From: Nitrobacter winogradskyi Nb-255
GTDB lineage: Bacteria > Pseudomonadota > Alphaproteobacteria > Rhizobiales > Xanthobacteraceae
DNA length: 64,000 nucleotides
Reading direction: 5' to 3'
Assembly: GCF_000012725.1 (NCBI RefSeq)
Contig: NC_007406.1
Span: 834,001-898,000 of the forward strand
Part shown: piece by piece, positions 35,453 to 43,568 of the stretch
Numbering within the stretch: the stretch's first letter is position 1
Layout: the number at the start of each line of letters is the position of its first letter
Notes under the pieces: generated by a model
Told to the model about the DNA's origin: nothing
The model's database searches: none
The model's input: the letters and a program-made list of their open reading frames with translations, nothing else
Program-made: the position numbers and the translations under genes

Positions 35453-36526
35453 GTGCAGCCGATCGACTCATCTAAACGTCGCTTCCGGCTTAGCATGCCC
35501 GGAGCTCGGCGTCTTTCACCAGCTTATTTTGCATTGGTGATGGCTACTGGGATTGTTTCGATCGCCTCAGAGAAAGCGGGTTTTCATGCGATTGCCGTTG
35601 CGCTTCTATGGTTGAACGCGACGCAGTTTGTGGTCCTTTGGATTCTCACGTCGTGGCGACTTATACGCTACCGACGAGCTCTGATTGTTGATTTGACAGA
35701 CCACCGATCGGCGCCAGGATTCCTTTCTGCGGTAGCCGCTACTGGCGTGATGGCAAACCAGTTCATACTTGCGGGCGCATTGGACATTGCCCTAGGACTT
35801 TGGATCTTCGGTATCCTCCTTTGGGTCATCCTAACTTATACAATTTTCGCTAACCTGACGATCATGGAAGCCAAGCCGACCATCGATCAGGGGATCACCG
35901 GGGCTTGGTTACTTGCAGTTGTCTCGACCCAGTCGATCTCTCTCCTGAGCGCACTTCTCGCGCGGCATATCCATCAACCCCTCCGGCTGGACGTCAATTT
36001 TCTTGCGCTTTCGATGCTGCTGTGGGGCGGCATGTTGTATATCTCGATCATTTCGTTGATTTTCTATCGCTATATGTTTTTTAAGTTTTCGCCAGCCGAC
36101 TTTGTTCCCTCGTACTGGATCAACATGGGTGCGATGGCAATTTCAACGCTTGCCGGGTCTCTCTTGATTGAGAATGCGGCGGACGCATGGTTTCTTGAAG
36201 AACTGCTTCCCTTTCTCAAGGGGTTTACGATCTTCTTCTGGGCTGCTGGGACGTGGTGGATACCGCTTCTTATAATCTTGTTCGTCTGGCGTCATTTTTA
36301 TCGGCGATTTCCCCTAAGGTACGATCCGGCCTATTGGAGTGCGGTTTTTCCATTGGGAATGTATACCGTCTGCACTTATGAGATGGCCGGAGCCATGCGA
36401 TTGGAGTTTCTACGTCCGATCGCGGATGTGTTCGTCTATGTGGCTCTGTTGGCTTGGACGGCAGCTTTCATTGGTCTCGTCAAGAAGCTCGCTGGCAATC
36501 TGATTCCTGCACCCAGTTCTCGCTGA
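35453..36526 (+). CDS. TDT (TehA/C4-dicarboxylate) family transporter
   Basis: A 357-residue membrane protein with about ten helices, of the tellurite-resistance/dicarboxylate transporter family (SLAC1/TehA fold). Helix 1 carries the family motif SPAYFALVMATGIVSIAS near residue 22; later WSAVFPLGMYTVCTYEMA (near residue 300) is also typical. In plants and bacteria, members are anion channels, some permeable to nitrate. Its position beside narK and nxr suggests anion traffic, but this is inference. The start is taken as GTG 35453. Confidence 0.82.
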   Translation: MQPIDSSKRRFRLSMPGARRLSPAYFALVMATGIVSIASEKAGFHAIAVALLWLNATQFVVLWILTSWRLIRYRRALIVDLTDHRSAPGFLSAVAATGVMANQFILAGALDIALGLWIFGILLWVILTYTIFANLTIMEAKPTIDQGITGAWLLAVVSTQSISLLSALLARHIHQPLRLDVNFLALSMLLWGGMLYISIISLIFYRYMFFKFSPADFVPSYWINMGAMAISTLAGSLLIENAADAWFLEELLPFLKGFTIFFWAAGTWWIPLLIILFVWRHFYRRFPLRYDPAYWSAVFPLGMYTVCTYEMAGAMRLEFLRPIADVFVYVALLAWTAAFIGLVKKLAGNLIPAPSSR

Positions 36527-36656
36527 GGACCAATGAGGTGTTTAGTTTCGGCATTTGATGGATTGGATTGTTGATGAGTCGATCTGGCTCTTACGTCCTT
36601 TGGTTGCAAATGAACTCATAGGACTTGAGGCCCTTGAGACGGCGCCCGAATTTTAG

Positions 36657-37205
36657 GTGTCAATGGTCGTCGAAGAAACCGTTGCAGTTAGTTGAGCGGG
36701 GCCCTGGTATTGGAAGTGTTTGAGAGTTGTTGAAGTGGACGTAGCCGATCGGATAGCGCTCGAACTTCCGCCCCGGCGCCTTGTCGCACTCCACGTTCGA
36801 ACAGTCGGGATATGCGACGACGCTGTAGACAGCAATGCAGTGACGAGCAAGTCGAATGCGGGATCTTCGGCTGAAGCGCATAGAGGCAGTCGTCGAGCGG
36901 CAGCAGGGTAGTGTGTACTTGCGGAAGGCGACGATGGTCGCCTCCGCTCGATCCGAAAGCGACGACGAATGCGGCTCCTTCGATCTGGTCGGCAGATCGG
37001 CAATTGAGCCGCGCGCTTCGTCCACTTCGCCATAGTCTTGTGGTCGATGCCGTAGCGCCTTGCCAAAGTCTTCAGGCTCTCTTGACTATGTTGTATCGCT
37101 TGACGGATCTGGCTTCTGTCGTCGTGGCGCTCCAGTGACGATGGTTTACCTCTCTATTTATGCGAGAGACCCACCATTAAACCCGATCGTCGCGTGTGGC
37201 TTACA
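36657..37205 (-). pseudogene. Degenerate IS481-family transposase fragment
   Basis: The minus strand encodes recognisable pieces of an IS481-type transposase in different frames: RQAIQHSQESLKTLARRYGI and HKTMAKWTKRA in one, then DLPTRSKEPHS, TIVAFRKYT and, in a further frame, LPLDDCLYALQPKIPHS. KFERYPIGYVHF is the last segment, after which the catalytic part is missing. So it has several frameshifts and a 3' truncation. The end at 37205 (TGTAAGCCACAC on the minus strand, then GGGTTTAATGGTGGGTCTC) looks like the terminal inverted repeat. Non-functional. Confidence 0.75.
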
Positions 37206-37605
37206 GTCACCTATGTCAAATCAGTACCGATAGGGCTTTGGTTTGAAGTTTGTGGAGTTGAGGCGAGGCTTAGTATCGCATCCCAAGAGGGGCAAGGGTG
37301 AAAGGTATTCTGTTGTTCTCTAAAGCGACTTCTATTCCGCGCAGGAATGCGTGCTGAATTCATATCATCCGAGGAAGGCCAATCGAATTGGAGATGAGTT
37401 GGCTTCTGCACTCATAAAAATCAGGAAATGTGAGGCGCAGCCCTTTCCAAAGCGAAGGTGGATTGGTACATACTGCTTTGTAGTAGGGTGTTCACCCGAG
37501 TTGTCCTCTCAGTCATTCACGGGACGAGAATTGATCGGCGCTTAAGTGTCGACTGTTCGCTGCCGAGCATGATCTGAAAGGCGAACATAAGCTTAACGCG
37601 GGGTG
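37206..37605. other. Intergenic stretch between two IS remnants
   Basis: Four hundred bases between the IS481 remnant and the IS3 element. Short open frames are present but look random in composition and have no recognisable motif. I see no gene or clear repeat here. Confidence 0.5.
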
Positions 37606-37678
37606 TGTCCGTCGTCAGATGAATTGAGACTGTTCCGGGGTCACGGGAACGGAGGTTCTGGCTCATCTGGGTTTGAGG

Positions 37679-38659
37679 TTAGGCGGCCTGCAGGTGATGC
37701 TGCAAGCGTCTTTGGTGGATGGTCTGGCGTTTGATCCTTTCGCGTTCGGTGAGGATGGTCTGCCCGCGGCCGAAGTAGACGTCAGCGGGCGTGAGATTAT
37801 CGATGCTCTCGTGATAGCGGCCGTGATTGTAGTGCTCGACGAAGGCCGCGACCTGCCGTTCAAGGTCGCCGGGCAGATAGTAGTTTTCCAGCAGGATGCG
37901 GTTCTTCAGGGTCTGATGCCAGCGCTCGATCTTGCCCTGCGTCTGGGGATGATACGGCGCGCCGCGAACGTGTTTCATGCCCTTGCCGTCGAGCCAGGTA
38001 GCGAGTTCGGCCGAGATGTATGAGGCGCCGTTGTCGCTCAACAGCCTCGGCCGATGCGCGACCGTGATCTGGTCGAGCCCCGATGCCGCCAGAGCCAGAT
38101 CGAGCGTGGCGGTGACGTCATCCGCCCGCATCGTGGCGCAGAGCTTCCAGGCGACGATGAAGCGGGAGAAGTCGTCGAGCACGGTCGAGAGATAATACCA
38201 GCCCCAACCCGTGATCTTCAGGTAGGTGAAGTCGGTTTGCCAGAGCTGGTTGGGCGCTGTCGTCTTGTCCTTGAACTCAGACGCCGCCTTGATGACGATA
38301 TAGGCTGGGCTGGTGATGAGATCATGAGCCTTCAGCAGCCGATATACCGACGCCTCCGAGACAAAGTAGCGCTTCTCGTCGGTGAAGCGCACCGCCAGCT
38401 CGCGCGGGCTCAGCTCCGTTTCGCGCAGCGCCAGCTCGACGATCTCGGCCCGGATTGGGTCAGGAATCCGGTTCCAGACACGATCCGGCCGCGAGCGATG
38501 ATCGGCCAGAGCCTCGATCCCACCGGTGAGATAGCGATCGTACCAGCGATAGAACGTGGCGCGCGGGATGCCGAGCTTGTCCAGGGTTCGCCGTGCCGGC
38601 AGATGCTAGGCCTCGACCAGGCGAATGATCTCGGCCTTTTCGGATGCAGGATACCTCAT
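37679..38659 (-). pseudogene. IS3-family transposase OrfB, interrupted by a nonsense codon
   Basis: The DDE integrase-type transposase would be 326 residues from the ATG at 38659, which overlaps the orfA stop by four bases. Codon 18 is TAG (38606-38608) within RLVEA*HLPARRTLDKLGIP. After it, the DDE core is intact: WQTDFTYLKI, LSDNGASYIS and QGKIERWHQTLKNR hold the Asp, Asp and Glu. Restart at an internal ATG (38392) would remove the N-terminal helix-turn-helix. Probably inactive on its own. Confidence 0.85.
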
Positions 38660-39030
38660 GTGTCGTCCTCCCCATCCGCGAGCATGCTTTTTTTCAGCAG
38701 GCGGTTTTCCAGGGTGAGATCGGCCACGGCCTCCTTCAGGGCCTGCGCCTCACGGCGCAGCTCTTTCACCTCGTCCGACGTCGCGGCGCGGGCCGTGTCA
38801 CCAGCGAGACGGCGCTTGCCGGCGTCGAGGAACTCCTTCGACCAGCCGTAATACATCGACGAGGCGATCCCCTCGCGCCGACACAGCTCGGCGATGCTCT
38901 CCTCGCCGCGCACGCCTTCCAGCACGATGCGGATCTTCTCTTCAGCCGAGAACTGCCGGCGCGTTGCCCGGCGGATGTCCTTCACGACCTGCTCTGCCGG
39001 TGCTTTCTCCGGCCCGGATTTCTGTCTCAT
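38656..39030 (-). CDS. IS3-family transposase OrfA
   Basis: A 124-residue DNA-binding protein. RRQFSAEEKIRIVLEG then ESIAELCRREGIASSMYYGW is the helix-turn-helix that recognises the inverted repeats. A leucine-zipper-like coiled coil (ELRREAQALKEAVADLTLEN) follows. The frame is intact. It overlaps orfB by four bases (ATGA), so translation of orfB would be coupled. Confidence 0.9.
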   Translation of the reverse strand: MRQKSGPEKAPAEQVVKDIRRATRRQFSAEEKIRIVLEGVRGEESIAELCRREGIASSMYYGWSKEFLDAGKRRLAGDTARAATSDEVKELRREAQALKEAVADLTLENRLLKKSMLADGEDDT

Positions 39031-39122
39031 CTGCGCTCCAAATTGGCTGCGATGATCCAGAAATCCTCCCTTCCCGAAAACCCCTAAACTGTCTCAAGAG
39101 CCCTGACGGCGGACAAACGCCG

Positions 39123-39389
39123 CTACGAACTTGTCTTTCTGCGCCTGTTCAGCCATTCCGCCCCGCCTCGTTTCTTTTCGCCGGAGCGTGGCGCTTTCGC
39201 GCTCTGCTCCGATTCAATTGCCTTCAGTCGCTCATATTCCTCCACCGCCAGAACCACGACGACAGCCCGGCCGTGCTTTTCGACCGTTACGGGCTCTGCC
39301 CGCGCCGTGTCGATCAGCTTTCCGAAGCCATACTTCGCTTCGCGAGCGGAGACTGATTTCACCGACATGCCTCTTTTCAGGTTGCTCAT
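39123..39389 (-). CDS. Phd/YefM-type antitoxin
   Basis: An 88-residue protein with the Phd/YefM fold signature SVSAREAKYGFGKLIDTA then EPVTVEKHGRAVVVVLAVEEYERL. The start could be ATG 39389 or the better-conserved MSVKSVSAREA at 39368. The C-terminal arm (EKKRGGAEWLNRRR) would neutralise a toxin. No toxin gene is present: downstream is the IS3 right end only seven bases after the stop, and upstream is a divergent gene. The toxin may have been lost on IS insertion. Confidence 0.8.
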   Translation of the reverse strand: MSNLKRGMSVKSVSAREAKYGFGKLIDTARAEPVTVEKHGRAVVVVLAVEEYERLKAIESEQSAKAPRSGEKKRGGAEWLNRRRKTSS

Positions 39390-39441
39390 TTGTGGCCATT
39401 ATGGCCGCAAACGTCAATCGATAATCCCTGATGAGGCGCCG

Positions 39442-40263
39442 ATGACTCAATCCCGTTTCCGCTGGGTGACTGTGCAGCGCGCGCTGGATTTGCTTGTCGC
39501 AGAGTTCACGAACGCAAGGGCGATTTCGTTCATTGAGGAGATCGGCTGCGGGCCAGAAGTTGACAGGCTCTCGTCGGCCGAGCGAACAACACCGAAACTC
39601 AGAAATTTGATCTCGCGAGCGTGTCGAGAAGAGCCGCAGCGAATGGACACGGAGGGTTCGCCCCTTACAGATCGTGTGGTTCGTGAAGCAGCGTCCTATG
39701 TTCCTGCGCCAGAATCGGTGACGCCTTGGAATAACGAGCCACCGACGTTTTCCACGCCGGTTGCCGCCTTTCTGAATTCCTTAGCTGTTGACGGTTGGGG
39801 GGTGGAGCAGCGCCAGTTAATGCCCCACACGGCGGTCCCTATTGTCGAGCCCCGTTCTCGGTTGCGGCAGGTCCTTCAGGATAGTTCCGCGACCGAAGCA
39901 TTGCGGCGCCTGGATCAGTTGGAAAAGGGCCTAGATGAAGGGCATTGGGAATCGGCAAATAGCGATGTCCGCGGATTTCTGAACGCCGTATTCGACACGA
40001 TTGCTGAACGCCATCCACAGACGCGCGATCAAGGCTTGAAAGAAGGCGCCGCAAGAGCCCGGCTGCAGGACGTTGGCTTTTTCAAGCCAGATGCTCGGGA
40101 CTCGAAGAAATCCTATGAAGGTAAGTTCGTGCAAGCACTGGCCGAACTTTTAGGCTCTGACGGCGCACACACGGGCGCAAGCGACGGCGATTCTGCCGTG
40201 TTTCGCTATGCGATTGCGATAGTCACAGCGGACTACTTCGTCGCGCGTGCCAGAAAGATTTGA
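39442..40263 (+). CDS. HEPN/Abi-C-like protein, candidate defence component
   Basis: A 273-residue soluble protein, start ATG 39442 (MTQSRFRWVTVQRAL). The C-terminal ~110 residues (SATEALRRLDQLEKGLDEGH, FLNAVFDTIAERH, GAHTGASDGDSAVFRYAIAI) match abortive-infection C-terminal/HEPN-type helical domains, including the GAHxGxSD loop. The usual Arg of the Rx4-6H ribonuclease motif is not clear. The first 150 residues are of unknown fold. The gene is followed after six bases by the HNH-like gene, so they form an operon. It lies between IS debris and the prophage lysis end. Confidence 0.6.
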   Translation: MTQSRFRWVTVQRALDLLVAEFTNARAISFIEEIGCGPEVDRLSSAERTTPKLRNLISRACREEPQRMDTEGSPLTDRVVREAASYVPAPESVTPWNNEPPTFSTPVAAFLNSLAVDGWGVEQRQLMPHTAVPIVEPRSRLRQVLQDSSATEALRRLDQLEKGLDEGHWESANSDVRGFLNAVFDTIAERHPQTRDQGLKEGAARARLQDVGFFKPDARDSKKSYEGKFVQALAELLGSDGAHTGASDGDSAVFRYAIAIVTADYFVARARKI

Positions 40264-40269
40264 TCGAAA

Positions 40270-41250
40270 ATGAAGGTGTTTATCGCCAATTTTGGCCGCG
40301 AGAACTATGAATGGCCGGTCTGCCAGACGCGCGGCACCATCGCGACCATGAATGAGGTTTCGGCCCAAGCCTATTGGGAGTCCGGCGACCGCGAGGGCTA
40401 CATTCTATCGCGTATGAAGGGGAAGACGGCGGCTGGTATAACGCCGACGAAGCCGGTCGCTTCGCGTTGGTTCAATCTGATGAGCATCATTGCTCAATCC
40501 AGCGGAGATATCTGGATTCACCGAGAAAAAGACCAGTTCTGGTGGACCACTTCACGCGCCGATCCGCCAATGTTCGAGCCCAAGGTTGAGCCGGTCGGCG
40601 ACAAGCGAAACGTCATCGTCTGCCACAAACCTTGCAATCCGTGGTCTGACAAGAACCGAAATGGCAATCGACTCGATTGGAATGGCCTACATCCGAAGGC
40701 GCGTGAGTTCCTGTTCACCGAGGGCACTCTTCAACAGCTGGGCGACGACAACGCTGAGTATGCCCTCGCTTTAATCGAGGGAGCGGACCTATCGTCTTGG
40801 CATTCTCTGCCTGCTTGGAAGGCAAAGGCGGAGAAGGCGCGCGAGAAACGTGGCGTTGTGACGATCTTCAACGCGAAGCAGCGAGCGGCCGCCCGTATGG
40901 CAATGACGGCGCGCGATACTGTTGCCGGTGCAAACGGGCAGCAAGTTCTGCGAACATTGAAGAACAAGGAATTGAAATTCGCATCGCCGCAAGAGCTCGA
41001 ACGATATCTGATCGACCTCCTTGATTTACAGGAGGGTCTCTGTGCGATCACCGGGCTTACGCTTCAATACGATGGGGAACACGAAGATGCCGAGATGCTC
41101 TGCTCCCTCGACAGAATTGACAGTGAAGGGCACTACGAGGCTGGAAACCTGCAAGTTGTTTGTCGTTTCGCGAACCGATGGAAGGGCAGTAGTAGCGACG
41201 AGGGATTTCGGCGTCTGATCGGTGCCGTTCGTTCCGTTGGTTCTATCTAG
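40270..41250 (+). CDS. HNH-like nuclease domain protein
   Basis: A 326-residue protein. The C-terminal ~70 residues (GLCAITGLTLQYDGEHEDAE, CSLDRIDSEGHYEAGNLQVV, then CRFANRW) form an HNH-like endonuclease motif with conserved Cys, Asp-Arg-Ile-Asp, His and Asn. The N-terminal ~200 residues (MKVFIANFGRENYEWPVC, SRWFNLMSIIAQSSGDIWIH, LDWNGLHPKAREFLFTEGT) are a conserved but unnamed domain. A long helical linker connects the two. It forms a unit with the HEPN-like gene, and its stop overlaps the convergent spanin gene by eight bases. A nuclease effector of a defence pair is the natural reading but unproven. Confidence 0.65.
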   Translation: MKVFIANFGRENYEWPVCQTRGTIATMNEVSAQAYWESGDREGYILSRMKGKTAAGITPTKPVASRWFNLMSIIAQSSGDIWIHREKDQFWWTTSRADPPMFEPKVEPVGDKRNVIVCHKPCNPWSDKNRNGNRLDWNGLHPKAREFLFTEGTLQQLGDDNAEYALALIEGADLSSWHSLPAWKAKAEKAREKRGVVTIFNAKQRAAARMAMTARDTVAGANGQQVLRTLKNKELKFASPQELERYLIDLLDLQEGLCAITGLTLQYDGEHEDAEMLCSLDRIDSEGHYEAGNLQVVCRFANRWKGSSSDEGFRRLIGAVRSVGSI

Positions 41251-41497
41251 TTTGAACGGCGCAGGCCCGCGCCTGGACGCGCAGCCGCGCATAATCCAGC
41301 ATCGCCTGTTCGAGCGCCGCGCCGGGCGGCAGGCGTTGGATTTCGTCGGCAAGCCGAGCCTGGAAGGCACGGTCGTAGGCCGCAACCGTCAGGCAGACGA
41401 CGGACGGCCTAGAAGGTGCCGTCGCGCAGGCGCTTAGCGAGAGCATCGCGATCACGAGGAGCGGCAGCGCCTGCTTCGAGCATCCGGTCCTTGGCAT
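41243..41497 (-). CDS. Rz1-like outer-membrane spanin lipoprotein
   Basis: An 84-residue lipoprotein: signal peptide with lipobox LLVIAMLSLSACATAP (Cys near residue 24), then a short periplasmic helical part with PPGAALEQAML. Its start is nested inside the preceding gene in another frame (overlap 41409-41497), the classical Rz/Rz1 layout. It acts at the final step of lysis by fusing inner and outer membranes together with the i-spanin. Confidence 0.75.
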   Translation of the reverse strand: MPRTGCSKQALPLLVIAMLSLSACATAPSRPSVVCLTVAAYDRAFQARLADEIQRLPPGAALEQAMLDYARLRVQARACAVQTR

Positions 41498-41642
41498 CGG
41501 AGGCTTCCTTCTGGGATTTGAGTTCGGCCTCGCGGGCCTTTGCCGCTTCGGCGGCGGCGCCTGCCTTGCGGCCGGCGGCGAAGACCGTCGCGATGGCGAC
41601 GGCCACCGCGACGATCAGAACCAGCGCGATCCAGCCGATCAC
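41409..41642 (-). CDS. Rz-like inner-membrane spanin
   Basis: A 77-residue protein beginning at GTG 41642 (VIGWIALVLIVAVAVAIATV), with one N-terminal transmembrane helix and then a coiled coil rich in Ala/Lys/Glu (AAEAAKAREAELKSQKEASD). The GTG overlaps the stop of the holin-like gene, and the Rz1-like gene starts inside it in another frame. The arrangement, not sequence similarity, is the main support. Confidence 0.7.
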   Translation of the reverse strand: MIGWIALVLIVAVAVAIATVFAAGRKAGAAAEAAKAREAELKSQKEASDAKDRMLEAGAAAPRDRDALAKRLRDGTF

Positions 41643-41827
41643 TTCGTGATCCCCGCTCGCAGGGTGCCGAGGCCGAGCGCGGCGAGGACGTGGCTCAGCC
41701 AGTCGGAACCGACATCGACACCCGGCACGTCGATGCCGAGACCCTTTTCGACGACCACGACGAGAACGAGCACGGCGGCAATGATGTAGGTGCGATAGCC
41801 CGCACCGAACTGAAGTACGGCGTTCAT
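41639..41827 (-). CDS. Small holin-like membrane protein
   Basis: A 62-residue protein with one strong hydrophobic helix (TYIIAAVLVLVVVVEKGLGI) followed by a second weaker one (LSHVLAALGLGTLRAGI). Placed between the endolysin-like and spanin genes, it fits a holin or holin-like role in lysis timing. Family not certain. Confidence 0.6.
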   Translation of the reverse strand: MNAVLQFGAGYRTYIIAAVLVLVVVVEKGLGIDVPGVDVGSDWLSHVLAALGLGTLRAGITK

Positions 41828-41851
41828 GGAAAACTCCTGTTGTGGGTTGGA

Positions 41852-42421
41852 TCACGCCTCGTTGACGGAGAGGCTGCCGCTCTGGGCGAGAGGGACGGCG
41901 CGGACGTTGGCGGGCTGGACGCGATAGGCCGGACGGCGCACCGCCACGAGCCGGTTGCGCGACAGCCGCGTGATCGAGACGCGATCGGATTGATTGCCGC
42001 CGAGGACATGGAAGGCGCTGGCGTCGTGGCCGACATAGAGGCCGACATGCCCGCCGCCCTTGCGCTTGAAGACGAGCACGTCGCCCAGCGCCCCACCGCC
42101 CTTCGGAACCGTTTTGCCGAAAGAGGCCCATTGCAGCGCCGCGAGATAGAGCCGTGGCGGATTGCGTTCGGCCCGGCGCTCGGCGTTCGCCCGATGCGCG
42201 ATGATCGCCATGAATAGGCCGCACCAGGGGATTGCGTCGTGCCGATAGACGCCGGCGTAGACGCGGCCGAGGCCGGCGGCTTCGAGTTCGGTTTGCCAGC
42301 CGATGATCTTCGGATTGTCGGCGGCACCGGGTGCTTCAAGCGTGCCGTATTCCTTCAGCGCCTCGACGATCATGCGCGGGCCGGGTTCGGCTTCGAGCCA
42401 GCGGTATTGGGCAGGCAGCAT
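41852..42421 (-). CDS. TIGR02594-type NlpC/CHAP-like endolysin
   Basis: A 189-residue protein starting MLPAQYRWLEAEPGPRMIVE, probably the phage cell-wall hydrolase. The catalytic Cys is in DAIPWCGLFMAII near residue 74, and the His in GGGHVGLYVGHD near residue 130. The order Cys then His is that of NlpC/P60 and CHAP amidases. The start is chosen at ATG 42421; further upstream the frame overlaps other genes. The holin-like gene lies 25 bases downstream. Confidence 0.8.
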   Translation of the reverse strand: MLPAQYRWLEAEPGPRMIVEALKEYGTLEAPGAADNPKIIGWQTELEAAGLGRVYAGVYRHDAIPWCGLFMAIIAHRANAERRAERNPPRLYLAALQWASFGKTVPKGGGALGDVLVFKRKGGGHVGLYVGHDASAFHVLGGNQSDRVSITRLSRNRLVAVRRPAYRVQPANVRAVPLAQSGSLSVNEA

Positions 42422-42495
42422 TGCGGACCTCCAGAAACGACGAAGCCCGCCGGAGGGCGGGCTTTCGGTCGGATTGCGATGGGTTTGACGGCGGA

Positions 42496-42846
42496 TCAGT
42501 CGGGTACAGCGGCGGGCGCGAATGTTCGCCGCTCGTCCTCGTGTTCTTCGAGGCGGCCAACGCGCTCGCGGATATCCTTGAAGCCCGTCTTGAGCTCGGT
42601 AATATCGTTGCGGGTCTCGGCGACCACGCGCCGACCGGCAATGTCGTTGCTGATATCGGCCTTGAGTTGCGCCACATCCTTGCCGACGGTGAGGAAGTTC
42701 GCATCGATCGTGGTGAAGCGATGCGACAGCCACCAGGACACGCGCACGAGGAAGACGATCAGCACGAACAGTTCGAGGATGATGCTGCCGACGACCACCC
42801 AGGTGATCGTGAGCGCCTCAGGCGCGATGGCGATTGACGGCTGCAT
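42496..42846 (-). CDS. Phage membrane protein with coiled coil
   Basis: A 116-residue protein: hydrophobic helix at about residues 13-38 (ITWVVVGSIILELFVLIVFL) and a coiled-coil region (VGKDVAQLKADISNDIAG and ITELKTGFKDIRERVGRLEE). Of unknown function, between the tail-fibre-like and lysis genes. A second holin-type role is possible. Confidence 0.65.
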   Translation of the reverse strand: MQPSIAIAPEALTITWVVVGSIILELFVLIVFLVRVSWWLSHRFTTIDANFLTVGKDVAQLKADISNDIAGRRVVAETRNDITELKTGFKDIRERVGRLEEHEDERRTFAPAAVPD

Positions 42847-42858
42847 AGAGTTCTCCGA

Positions 42859-43557
42859 TCACGACGATGGGGCGGTGAAGGCAAGCGCGTAGAGGACAAC
42901 ACGCACCTTGCCGCCGGTGAAATTGCTGCCGGCCGCGGTGACGCGAATGGGCGTGTTGGAATAGAAGGCGGTGGGGCCGATCACGCCGATGTTGGTTGAA
43001 CCCAGCGCAATCCCGAGCGAGCCGCCGAACTGGCTATTGTTGCCCGCAACCCCGACGCCATAGGAGGTCGCGCCGGTGATCGCCTGCGTAGTGAGCGAGG
43101 CAACCGCCAGCACGATCATGCGGTCGGCGATCACCGCGGTTGCCGCATCGACAAAAGCGCCGGTGAGCGTCAATTCCTCTTCAAGCGCGACGAGCCGGAT
43201 CGCACCACCATTCGCGGTGCCGACGATCCGGTCGCGCCAAGCGCCATCGGTCCAGACGACGGTGAGGCGTTCGTCCTCGACGTGGACGCGCCATCCGACG
43301 CCCGGCGCAAAGAATGCCCAAGCTCCCTCGCGCCAGAAGGCAATCTTGTCGGTTTGACCAGCCCAGGCGCCGGTCGCGCCGGAGGGCACGATCCATCGCT
43401 CGCCATTCGCCGGGCTTCCCGGCGGCGTCGCCAGCGCGCGGCTCTTGATGCTGGTTTGAACGAGCGCATCGAGGCGGAGTAGTGCATCGTTATGGGTAAT
43501 CTCCTTCTGCGCCTGCCCTTGCGCGAGCACGGGCAGGCCGAGGTTCGGCGTCGCCAT
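42859..43557 (-). CDS. DUF2793 domain phage protein
   Basis: A 232-residue protein with the DUF2793 signature TPNLGLPVLAQGQAQKEITH at the N-terminus and GERWIVPSGATGAWAGQTD. The middle contains WREGAWAFFAPGVGWRVHVE. The C-terminal part is beta-rich. Such proteins follow the tail megatron gene in gene-transfer-agent-like phages and probably form tail tip or receptor-binding parts. Confidence 0.85.
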   Translation of the reverse strand: MATPNLGLPVLAQGQAQKEITHNDALLRLDALVQTSIKSRALATPPGSPANGERWIVPSGATGAWAGQTDKIAFWREGAWAFFAPGVGWRVHVEDERLTVVWTDGAWRDRIVGTANGGAIRLVALEEELTLTGAFVDAATAVIADRMIVLAVASLTTQAITGATSYGVGVAGNNSQFGGSLGIALGSTNIGVIGPTAFYSNTPIRVTAAGSNFTGGKVRVVLYALAFTAPSS

Positions 43558-43568
43558 GGATCAGTCCT

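Larger units (their letters stand above)
37606..39115 (-). mobile_element. IS3-family insertion sequence
   Basis: An element of about 1510 bases with terminal inverted repeats: left TGTCCGTCGTCAGATGAATT, right (reverse complement) TGTCCGCCGTCAGGGCTCTT, each followed by TTGAGAC or GAGACTGTT. It encodes orfA and orfB on the minus strand. No obvious target-site duplication was found in the immediate flanks. Its right end is seven bases from the stop of an antitoxin gene. Confidence 0.85.
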
